Made by a program: the position numbers and the translations under genes | Notes under the pieces: model-generated | The model's input: the letters and a program-made list of their open reading frames with translations, nothing else | Databases searched by the model: none | Told to the model about the DNA's origin: nothing | Assembly (NCBI GenBank): GCA_965652645.1 | Contig: CBFGXE010000025.1 | Coordinates: forward strand, 1 to 38,816 | Direction: 5' to 3' | From: ZC4RG30 sp965652645 | Lineage (GTDB): Bacteria; Pseudomonadota; Gammaproteobacteria; Steroidobacterales; Steroidobacteraceae | DNA: 38,816 bases | Part shown: positions 32,071 through 38,816 of the stretch, piece after piece | How the letters are laid out: every line of letters begins with the position of its first letter | Numbering within the stretch: position 1 is the first letter of the stretch

Positions 32071-35000
32071 TCAGAACTCCACCGACAGGTTCACCGAGTA
32101 GCGGCGCCCCACCAGGTCGCCGAACGGGTCGAACGACCCCAGGCCCTGCGTCGGGTCACGGAAGTCGTAGGCCGCCCGGCCCGGCTTGCTGTCCAGCAGG
32201 TTCTGCACGGTGAAGGAGGCATTCACCGGCCCCAGCCGCGTGCCCGCGGTGAGGTTGAACAGGTTGTTGGTGGGATAGCCGGCCAGCGTGGTGCTGCGGA
32301 CCACCGTGGCCGGGCTCGTGGCCGTCGCGGCCACCGTCTGGAACGAACGTGTGCCCTGGCGGTAGTTCCACGTCAGGCCCACGCGGTTCGCCACGCCCCA
32401 GCTGTAGGTGACCCCGGTGCTGGCGGCCAGGGGCGAAGCCCCCGTGTATCCCGCGTAGTCGGCGGTGGCACCGCCGGCCGTCAGCGCCTGGATCTGGTCG
32501 GCCAGTATGTTGGCGGCGATGTTGACCGACAGGGTGCCGGGCGCGTTTTCCAGGCCCATGTCGCTGAGCGAGGCATTCCAGCGCAACGCCACGTCCACGC
32601 CGCGGATCACGGCCTTGCCGTAGTTGTCATACAACGCCGAGATGCGCTGGATGGAACCGGACACCGGATTGCGCTCGATCAGCTGGCAGAATCCGCCCGG
32701 GTCTTCCAGCGTCAGGCCGGGATTGGATCCATCCACGTTGAAGCAGGCGTTGACCACCGACTGGGCCGTGCGTGGTTCGATGGGATTGTCGATGCGCACC
32801 TCGTACCAGTCGACCGTCAGCGAGCTGCGGTCCAGCAGCGGATGCGCGAACGGCGAGGTGAGCACCACGCCCAGGGTCCAGGTCTGCCCCTTTTCGCTCT
32901 TCAGGTCGGGATTGCCGACCAGCTGCGTGCCACCGGCGATGGCCGTGAAGTTGTCGGGATTGGCCTGGAACTCGGAGGCGCCGTTGCCACCCCAGGCGTC
33001 GATCTGCGCCGAGCACAGCGCCCGCAGCTGCGCACGGTATTCCTCGGTCGGGCCGTTGGGATCCGTGGTGGGTGCGTTCGTGGTGCCGGGCGGGAAGATC
33101 GTGGTCTGGTTGGCCACGTCGGTGCGGCAGGGGTCGGTGGGGAAGCCGGTGAGCTGCGAGCTGCTGCTCGGCGGCGCGTACAGCTCGGCGATATTGGGTG
33201 CACGCTCGGCACGGTTGTAGCCGCCGCGCGCCCGCAGCCAGTAGACCGGCTCCCAGCTGAACAGCGTCTTCCAGGTAGTCACGTCCTGGCCGGTGCTGTA
33301 GTCGGAAACGCGGCCACCCAGCTCCAGCTCGACCCGGTTGGCATAGGGAAGCCCGCTGACCAGCGGCACCAGCAACTCGCCGTACACCTCCTTCACCGAC
33401 ACGCCCGCGGCGAACGGCGTCACGCCGAAGCCGGCCGGGGTGGTATCGGCGACATAGTCACGCTCGCGCTGCGAGTCCGGCAGGTAGGAGTATTTGGTGC
33501 TGCGCTTGCCCACGCCCACTGCCGCCCGCATCTCGCCGGCCGGCAGGTCGGCCACGCGACCCTGCGCGTTCAACTCGTACACGCGCTGGCTGAGCAGGTT
33601 GCGGTCCACCTGGTTGGACATGATGCCGTCGAGGCAGTCCTGCGAGATCACCAGGTTCGGATCGAAGGGACTGATGCCGCTGGTGCAGCGCAGGACCTTG
33701 CCGCCAGAGCCTTCCTCGATGTAACCCCGGCCGTAGTTCGGCGCCGAGAGGAACTTGATGTAGTTCGTCAGCGACACGAAACCCTCGAAGTTGGTGTAGG
33801 CGCGCGAGTCGCCATGCGACATGTACGCCTCCCAGGTCCAGTCGGAGATGCCCAGGTCGCCCTGCAGGCCGCCACCGATCTGCCACACGCGCTGTTCGAC
33901 GTGGGTGCCGCGCGTGGGCACCTGGAACATCGTCTGCGCCAGGCGCCAGGCGGAGTTCGGTCCGCAGATCTTCAGGGTCTCGCCGGTGTTCGGGTCCATC
34001 TGCACCGAATGCGCCGGGTTGCCGCCGCTCGCCGGCACCTGCACCGTGTGGCCCGGCAGTCCCTCGTTGAAGTCGCGCGTGCGCAGCTCGCACACCGACA
34101 GGCCGCCCCAGGGATTGGTGGCCGGGTTGGCAGGGTCGGTGGCCGTGCTGCGGATGACGTCAGGCCGGGAAGACAGCAGCGCGGCCAGCTCCTCCGGCAC
34201 GGGGAAGGCCTGCTGCATCGTGCAACCGCCCACATCCGGGCAGTTGGTGCCGCGCGAGCCACCCACGCGGTACTCCGGCAGCGTGTCGCCCGCGGCGATG
34301 CCCGGCCGTGGCGTCTGCGCGATCGACGGCAGGTACTTCACGTTCGGGTCGGAGTGGAAGGGAATGGCCGCGGTCCAGGTGCCCACCGCCGGTGCCGGTT
34401 CGCGGCGCGAGCTGGTGCGCGAGGAGGTGAAGTTGACGTTGGTGAACGCGCGCAGCCCCTCCCTGATCTCGTACTTGGCGCGCCCGAACACCGCATAGCT
34501 CTCGCGCGGGCTGCTCAGCCAGCGACCCCAGTCCACGCGGTTGAGGGTGGGGTTGCAGGACATGCCGGCGTACGGCCCGGTGGTCACGGTGCCGGTGGGC
34601 GTGAAGGCGCAGGTCACCTCGTCGGGATTCTCCCGGGTGCCATCCGTCGGGCTGTTGAAGCCCTGCGGTCCCCAGTTCACCAGCGTCGGGCCGGCGCCCG
34701 TGGAAGAGGTGCGCGTGAACAGCGTGCCGTCGCCGTTGATGCCGAAGCCGCTGCCGGGTGCGCCGCCCGTGCCGACGCAATTGAGCCCCACGCAGGTGCG
34801 GTCGAAGAACACGTCGTTCACCGCCGCCTGGGTGGGCGCGTTGCCGCCCCACTGGCCGTTGAAGAACGACCCGCCGCCCGCATTGAGGTTGTTGCTGCTG
34901 GTGGTGCAGACACCGCCGGTGGGCGTGCACGAGGTGCCGGGCGCGTAGGCGGGATGCCAGGCGAAGATGTAGTTGGCGGCGCCGGAGTACTCCGAGAGCA

Positions 35001-35844
35001 TCGCCTCGCGCAGGAAGTCGCGGTTGCGGAACAGCGATACGTGGCGTTTGTTGTATTCGACGCCGATCATGGCGTTGCCCCGGCCGTCTGCCAGGCTGGT
35101 GCCGAGCAGCGTGGACATCTGGTATTCCTCGCCGTCGCCGCCGTGCTCGTTCACGCCGCCGCGCACGCGCACGCTGATGCCCTCGAAGTTGTCCCGGAAC
35201 CTGAAGTTGGTGACGCCTGCCAGCGCGTCCGCGCCATACACGGCCGAGGCACCGCCGGAAATCACCTCGATGCTCTGCAGCGCCGACTGCGGGATGGTGT
35301 TGAGGTCGAGCACGCCGGAGGCGGTGCTTGGCACGCCGCGATGGCCGTCGATCAGCGTCAGGGAGCGGTTGGGGCCCAGGCCACGCAGGTTGATGGTGGC
35401 GTTGCCGGGAACGAAGGTGCCGATGCGCGCGTTGTCCGGCAAGCGGCCCACGTCGAACATGTTGCCGGTGCCATTGCCGCCGGCCACGTCGCCGGCAGCC
35501 GTCAGGCCCGTGACCGCGCCGGCGGACATGCCGGCACCGCCGGCCATGAACTCGGGCAGTTCGTTCAGGGCCTGCTCGATCGAGATGAAGGCGTTGTCGT
35601 CCAGCCGTTCGCGTTCGATGGTGACCAGCGGGCTGTTGCTCTGGGTGTCCCGGCGCACGATGCGCGAACCGGTAACCTGTACTTCTTCCAGTTCAGTGAG
35701 TTCCTCATCCGCGCTTGCGGTGGACTCGGCACTGATGGCCGAGACTGCGAGGCTGCTGCTGATGGCCGCGGCCACTGCCGCCCTGACCAGCCAGCGTCCC
35801 CCCGGCGCGCAATTCCCTGTCGAGTGGAATTCTCCAGTCGTCAT
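32071..35844 (-). CDS. Large TonB-dependent outer-membrane receptor
   Basis: 1257 residues, much longer than the usual 650-900. An N-terminal signal (RWLVRAAVAAAISSSLAVSAISA) leads into a TonB-box-like region (EELTELEEVQVTGSRI) and the plug (about 60-210, with LRGLGPNRSLTLIDGHR and SIEVISGGASAVYGADALAG). A long 22-strand-type barrel follows, ending RYSVNLSVEF with the terminal Phe used for outer-membrane assembly. Many extracellular-loop Cys occur, including CTPTGGVC, CVGLNC and CPDVGGC, so disulphide-stabilised loops are likely. The cargo cannot be read from the sequence; this group includes Caulobacter/Xanthomonas-type receptors for peptides and carbohydrates. A good ribosome-binding site (GAGGGGGG) precedes the ATG, and an intrinsic terminator follows. 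Confidence 0.95.
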   Translation of the reverse strand: MTTGEFHSTGNCAPGGRWLVRAAVAAAISSSLAVSAISAESTASADEELTELEEVQVTGSRIVRRDTQSNSPLVTIERERLDDNAFISIEQALNELPEFMAGGAGMSAGAVTGLTAAGDVAGGNGTGNMFDVGRLPDNARIGTFVPGNATINLRGLGPNRSLTLIDGHRGVPSTASGVLDLNTIPQSALQSIEVISGGASAVYGADALAGVTNFRFRDNFEGISVRVRGGVNEHGGDGEEYQMSTLLGTSLADGRGNAMIGVEYNKRHVSLFRNRDFLREAMLSEYSGAANYIFAWHPAYAPGTSCTPTGGVCTTSSNNLNAGGGSFFNGQWGGNAPTQAAVNDVFFDRTCVGLNCVGTGGAPGSGFGINGDGTLFTRTSSTGAGPTLVNWGPQGFNSPTDGTRENPDEVTCAFTPTGTVTTGPYAGMSCNPTLNRVDWGRWLSSPRESYAVFGRAKYEIREGLRAFTNVNFTSSRTSSRREPAPAVGTWTAAIPFHSDPNVKYLPSIAQTPRPGIAAGDTLPEYRVGGSRGTNCPDVGGCTMQQAFPVPEELAALLSSRPDVIRSTATDPANPATNPWGGLSVCELRTRDFNEGLPGHTVQVPASGGNPAHSVQMDPNTGETLKICGPNSAWRLAQTMFQVPTRGTHVEQRVWQIGGGLQGDLGISDWTWEAYMSHGDSRAYTNFEGFVSLTNYIKFLSAPNYGRGYIEEGSGGKVLRCTSGISPFDPNLVISQDCLDGIMSNQVDRNLLSQRVYELNAQGRVADLPAGEMRAAVGVGKRSTKYSYLPDSQRERDYVADTTPAGFGVTPFAAGVSVKEVYGELLVPLVSGLPYANRVELELGGRVSDYSTGQDVTTWKTLFSWEPVYWLRARGGYNRAERAPNIAELYAPPSSSSQLTGFPTDPCRTDVANQTTIFPPGTTNAPTTDPNGPTEEYRAQLRALCSAQIDAWGGNGASEFQANPDNFTAIAGGTQLVGNPDLKSEKGQTWTLGVVLTSPFAHPLLDRSSLTVDWYEVRIDNPIEPRTAQSVVNACFNVDGSNPGLTLEDPGGFCQLIERNPVSGSIQRISALYDNYGKAVIRGVDVALRWNASLSDMGLENAPGTLSVNIAANILADQIQALTAGGATADYAGYTGASPLAASTGVTYSWGVANRVGLTWNYRQGTRSFQTVAATATSPATVVRSTTLAGYPTNNLFNLTAGTRLGPVNASFTVQNLLDSKPGRAAYDFRDPTQGLGSFDPFGDLVGRRYSVNLSVEF

Positions 35845-36198
35845 CTGAAAGCCCCCCTCTTAACTTGATTGCGTTGTTGCAGAACTTCTGATCCCTCGAG
35901 GCGCGGCCGGCACCCAAGCCCGTCGAAATACCGGAATTCAGATTTCAGAAATGGTTGTCCCTTCGCCTGCTTTTTTCGCGCCCCGTAACCAGACTAGCCG
36001 AAGCAGGGGGTCAAGGGAGGCGGAATGCGAAAACTGATAGAATATGACCAGTCCGGATGGCCCATGGCGGGCCCGGGAACCCAATCGATGCCGGCCCGCG
36101 CGGATAATCAGGCCCGGAATGGCGCCCCCGGGCGCGGCCGGCGCCAGGCGGATGGACCGCGGCACCGGCCTGCATACTTGAACTGAACGAGGTCAATC
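35845..36198. other. Divergent gap between TonB receptor and thiolase
   Basis: 354 nt with no convincing gene. It holds the ribosome-binding sites of both divergent genes (GAGGGGGG for the receptor, GAGG about 6 nt before the thiolase) and a minus-strand TTGACC (about 36010-36015) that could be a -35 box, but no good -10 follows. The right half is GC-rich with short inverted repeats and no clear terminator or riboswitch. Confidence 0.5.
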
Positions 36199-37491
36199 AT
36201 GCTTGCAGGAGCTGTGGTCAGGCGCGTCGCGATTCTCGGCGGCGCGCGCATTCCCTTCGCACGCGCCCACGGCGCCTATGCCGGGGTTGGCAACCAGGAA
36301 ATGCTCACCGCCGCCCTGCGCGGCACGGTGGAGCGTTTCGGGTTGCAGGGCAAGCGCCTGGGCGACGTGATCGCCGGTGCGGTGCTGAAGCATTCCAGGG
36401 ACTTCAACCTGGTGCGCGAGTCGGTGCTCTCCTCGGGACTGCACCCGGAGACGCCCGGCCTCGACATCCAGCGCGCCTGCGGCACCAGCCTCGAGGCGGC
36501 CATCCTCATCGGCAACAAGATTGCACTCGGGCAGATCGACGCCGGCATCGCCGCGGGCGTGGACACCATCAGTGACCCGCCGGTGGTTTTCCCGGCCGAA
36601 TACCGCGACCTGCTGCTGGCCAGCTATCGCGGCCGCTCCTTCATGCAGCGCCTGAAGCCCTGGTTCGGGCTGCGGCCGCGCCACTTCAAGCCGGTGATGC
36701 CCGGCGTGGTGGAACCGCGCACCGGACTGTCGATGGGCCAGAGCTGCGAGCTGATGGCCAAGACCTGGCAGATCAGCCGGCAGGAGCAGGACGAACTGGC
36801 GGTGCAGAGCCACCACAATGCGGCGGCTTCCTGGCAGGCCGGTTTCCACGACAGCCTGGTGGTGCCCTTCATGGGCCTGAAGCGCGACAACAATGTGCGC
36901 GCCGACACCTCCGTGGAGAAGATGGCCAAGCTGCGCACGGTGTTCGACCCGTCGCCGGCCGGCACGCTCACCGCGGGCAACAGCACGCCGCTCACCGATG
37001 GCGCGGCCGCCGTGCTGCTGGCCAGCGAGGACTGGGCGCGCGCCAGCGGCCTGCCGGTGAAGGCGCTGCTCACCTACGGCAAGACCTGGGCGGTGGACTT
37101 CGCCGATGGCCACGAGGGCCTGCTGATGGCCCCGGCCTACGCGGTGTCGGACATGCTGAAGGATGCCGGGCTGTCGCTGCAGGACTTCGACTTCTATGAG
37201 ATCCACGAGGCCTTTGCCGCGCAGGTGCTGTGCACGCTGAAGGCCTGGGAATCCGCCGCGTTCTGCCGCGAACGGCTGGGACGCGATGCGCCGCTGGGCG
37301 CCATCGACCGCAGCAAGCTGAACACCAAGGGCAGCAGCATCGCCATGGGCCATCCCTTCGCGGCCACCGGCGCGCGCATCCTCGCGGTCGCCGCGCACCT
37401 CTTCGATGAGCTGCCGCAGGCAAGGCGCGGCCTCATCTCCGTGTGCACCGCCGGCGGCATGGGTGTCACCGCCATCGTGGAGCGGCCTTGA
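36199..37491 (+). CDS. Acetyl-CoA acyltransferase (FadI-like thiolase)
   Basis: 430 residues, matching the FadI length. Beta-ketothiolase cleaves 3-ketoacyl-CoA to acetyl-CoA and a shortened acyl-CoA, the last step of beta-oxidation (or the reverse). The nucleophilic Cys94 is in QRACGTSLEA, and the other catalytic residues are His336 in EIHEAF, His385 in MGHPFAATG and Cys416 in SVCTAGGMG. All are present. FadI would normally pair with FadJ, but no hydratase/dehydrogenase gene is adjacent. Downstream it is coupled to a dienelactone hydrolase (TTGA overlap) and then hemH. fadI is likely but not certain, hence no symbol. Confidence 0.93.
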   Translation: MLAGAVVRRVAILGGARIPFARAHGAYAGVGNQEMLTAALRGTVERFGLQGKRLGDVIAGAVLKHSRDFNLVRESVLSSGLHPETPGLDIQRACGTSLEAAILIGNKIALGQIDAGIAAGVDTISDPPVVFPAEYRDLLLASYRGRSFMQRLKPWFGLRPRHFKPVMPGVVEPRTGLSMGQSCELMAKTWQISRQEQDELAVQSHHNAAASWQAGFHDSLVVPFMGLKRDNNVRADTSVEKMAKLRTVFDPSPAGTLTAGNSTPLTDGAAAVLLASEDWARASGLPVKALLTYGKTWAVDFADGHEGLLMAPAYAVSDMLKDAGLSLQDFDFYEIHEAFAAQVLCTLKAWESAAFCRERLGRDAPLGAIDRSKLNTKGSSIAMGHPFAATGARILAVAAHLFDELPQARRGLISVCTAGGMGVTAIVERP

Positions 37492-38219
37492 GCAAGGCGC
37501 AGGGCAGGGGCGAGTTCACGCGCCTGATGGCGCGTGACGGCCATCAGTTCGACGCCTGGCTGGCACCGGCCGCCAGCACGCCGCGCGGCGCCGTGCTGGT
37601 GCTGCAGGAGATCTTCGGGGTCAACGCGCACATGCGCGAGGTCACCGACGGCTTCGCGGCCGAGGGCTACGTGGCCATCTGCCCCAGCCTCTTCGACCGC
37701 GTGCGGCGCAATGTGGAGCTGGACTACAGCCCGCAGTCCCTGGAGCAGGGACGCGGCTACGTGCTGCAGCTGAAGGAGGAGCAGATCCTGGCCGACCTCA
37801 CCGCCTGCATCAACGTGGTGAGGCGCAACGGCCCGGTGGGCGTGGTGGGCTACTGCTGGGGCGGCAGCCTCGCGTACCTCGCGGCCTGTGAACTGCCGGT
37901 GCGCGCCGCCGTGTCCTACTACGGCACGCGCACCGTGCAGCTGCTCGACCGCAAGCCGCGCGTGCCCGTGCAATACCATTTCGGCGCGCTGGACAAGACC
38001 ATCCCGCCGGAGAACATCGGGAAGATCCGCGCCGCGCACCCGCAGGGCGAGTTCCACGTCTACCAGGCGGACCACGGCTTCAACTGCGACCATCGCGCCG
38101 CCTACGATGCGGCCGCCGCCTCGCTGGCGCGCGAGCGCACGCTGGCCTTCTTCGCGAAACACCTCGCCGAAACCCTGGACGGAGACGAGCAGCCGCTGGA
38201 CAGCTGGGGCGATGCCTGA
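37488..38219 (+). CDS. Dienelactone hydrolase family protein
   Basis: 243 residues from a TTG start that overlaps the thiolase stop as TTGA; ATG 37527 is the alternative. The fold is alpha/beta hydrolase with a Cys nucleophile, the DLH signature: Cys123 in GYCWGG, Asp169 in GALDKTI, His196 in ADHGFNC. Residue numbers from the TTG almost coincide with the classical triad (C123, D171, H202), supporting this start. DLH-type enzymes hydrolyse lactones from aromatic-ring cleavage, but many family members have other carboxylic-ester substrates, so the substrate is unknown. The stop codon overlaps the start of hemH by 8 nt. The HemH neighbour gives no functional link I can see. Confidence 0.93.
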   Translation: MSKAQGRGEFTRLMARDGHQFDAWLAPAASTPRGAVLVLQEIFGVNAHMREVTDGFAAEGYVAICPSLFDRVRRNVELDYSPQSLEQGRGYVLQLKEEQILADLTACINVVRRNGPVGVVGYCWGGSLAYLAACELPVRAAVSYYGTRTVQLLDRKPRVPVQYHFGALDKTIPPENIGKIRAAHPQGEFHVYQADHGFNCDHRAAYDAAAASLARERTLAFFAKHLAETLDGDEQPLDSWGDA

Positions 38220-38816
38220 GTTCGCGCCCTCCCCCGCCTTCCGCGACGCAGGTCCCTACCGGACCGGCGTGCTGCTGGTCAATTCCGGCACGCCCGATGC
38301 GCTCACCAGCGGCGGCGTGCGCAATTTCCTGCGCCGCCTGCTGTCCGACCCGCGCACCATCGAGGCGCCGCGCTGGATCTGGAATCCCGTGCTTTACGGG
38401 GTGATCCTCACCACGCGTCCGCCGCGCGTGCTGCCGAAGTACCGCCGGCTGTGGACCGGGGAGGGCTCACCGCTGCTGCTGCATTCGCTGGCGCTGCGCG
38501 ACGCGCTGCGCGCGCAACTGCGCGACGGGCAAGGCACACCGGTCGCCGTGGAACTGGGCATGCTCTATTCCACGCCCGACGTGGCGCAGGGCCTTGCAGC
38601 CCTGCGGGAAGCCGGCGCCCAGCGCATCATCGTGCTGCCGCTGTTCCCGCAGTATTCCGGCACCACCAATGCCGCGGCCATGGACCAGGTTGGCGCCGCG
38701 CTGCGCACCTGGCGTTTCGTGCCCGAACTGCACTTCATGGCCGACTATGCCGTGGAGCCCGCCTACATCACGGCGCTGGCCGACAGCGTGCGCGCGCATC
38801 GCGCGGCGCAGGGCGC
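38212..38816 (+). CDS. hemH: Ferrochelatase, N-terminal part, cut by the window edge
   Basis: About 201 of an expected 320-370 residues are present, from ATG 38212. Ferrochelatase inserts Fe2+ into protoporphyrin IX to make haem. Recognised family segments are GVLLVNSGTPDA near the N-terminus, RNFLRRLLSDPR, and LPLFPQYSGTTNAA. The catalytic His lies beyond the edge, so activity cannot be judged here. The ATG lies 8 nt inside the upstream gene, fitting a coupled thiolase-DLH-hemH order. Confidence 0.9.
   Translation, partial: MPEFAPSPAFRDAGPYRTGVLLVNSGTPDALTSGGVRNFLRRLLSDPRTIEAPRWIWNPVLYGVILTTRPPRVLPKYRRLWTGEGSPLLLHSLALRDALRAQLRDGQGTPVAVELGMLYSTPDVAQGLAALREAGAQRIIVLPLFPQYSGTTNAAAMDQVGAALRTWRFVPELHFMADYAVEPAYITALADSVRAHRAAQG

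Noticed and set aside
35938..36165. 75-residue minus-strand ORF in the receptor-thiolase gap
   Set aside because: No ribosome-binding site, domain or signal; it spans the presumed promoter region of both neighbours.

Overview
The window is GC-rich (about 70% by eye) and densely coded on both strands. The housekeeping genes (proteobacterial-type gshA, GlnK-type PII with a sigma54 promoter, ilvA with two C-terminal ACT-like domains, a FadI-like thiolase, a very large TonB-dependent receptor) and a GlyGly-CTERM protease point to a Gram-negative gammaproteobacterium, probably near Xanthomonadales/Nevskiales/Steroidobacterales. That placement is an inference from gene content, not from a marker gene. 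I saw no rRNA, tRNA, CRISPR array, insertion sequence or prophage.

Layout. 1-2781 (+): 3' part of a UvrA-family gene, apparently the short-insert paralogue, and a small zinc-ribbon gene. 2815-7621 (-): a SPOR-like repeat protein preceded by a class-I cyclic-di-GMP riboswitch with its own promoter, next to a membrane GGDEF-EAL protein. 7702-9877: an SDR-like oxidoreductase (-) divergent from a TPR/TonB-C secreted protein (+). 9884-21559 (-): ten tightly packed genes, almost all overlapping by 1 to 14 nt or separated by under 20 nt. They encode four lipoproteins, a small secreted protein, a transmembrane Ser/Thr kinase, an FHA-like/PEGA/FGE-fold membrane protein, an FHA protein with an unusual N-terminus, and two membrane-anchored VWA proteins. 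21742-26931 (-): ilvB, a degenerate alpha/beta-hydrolase, a coiled-coil FHA protein, ilvA and a PGPG-type membrane protein, with ilvN divergent at 27006. 27548-31987: glnK, a secreted M12B-like metalloprotease, gshA and a Sel1/prolyl-4-hydroxylase. 32071-35844 (-): a 1257-residue TonB-dependent receptor with an intrinsic terminator. 36199-38816 (+): thiolase, dienelactone hydrolase and the start of hemH, translationally coupled.

The best candidate for an undescribed system is the ten-gene operon at 9884-21559. Its parts (kinase, phosphothreonine reader, VWA, FGE-fold periplasmic domain, lipoproteins) recall the regulatory threonine-phosphorylation branch of type VI secretion (PpkA/Fha/TagR/TagQ), but no secretion structural gene is present and the domains are fused differently. 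I infer a trans-envelope signalling or assembly complex: kinase and FHA domains in the cytoplasm, PEGA, TPR, FGE-fold and VWA domains in the periplasm, and lipoproteins in the outer membrane. A third FHA protein (23539-24522) lies in the neighbouring ilv cluster and could be another reader. Independently, the c-di-GMP riboswitch beside a c-di-GMP turnover enzyme forms a compact second-messenger module.
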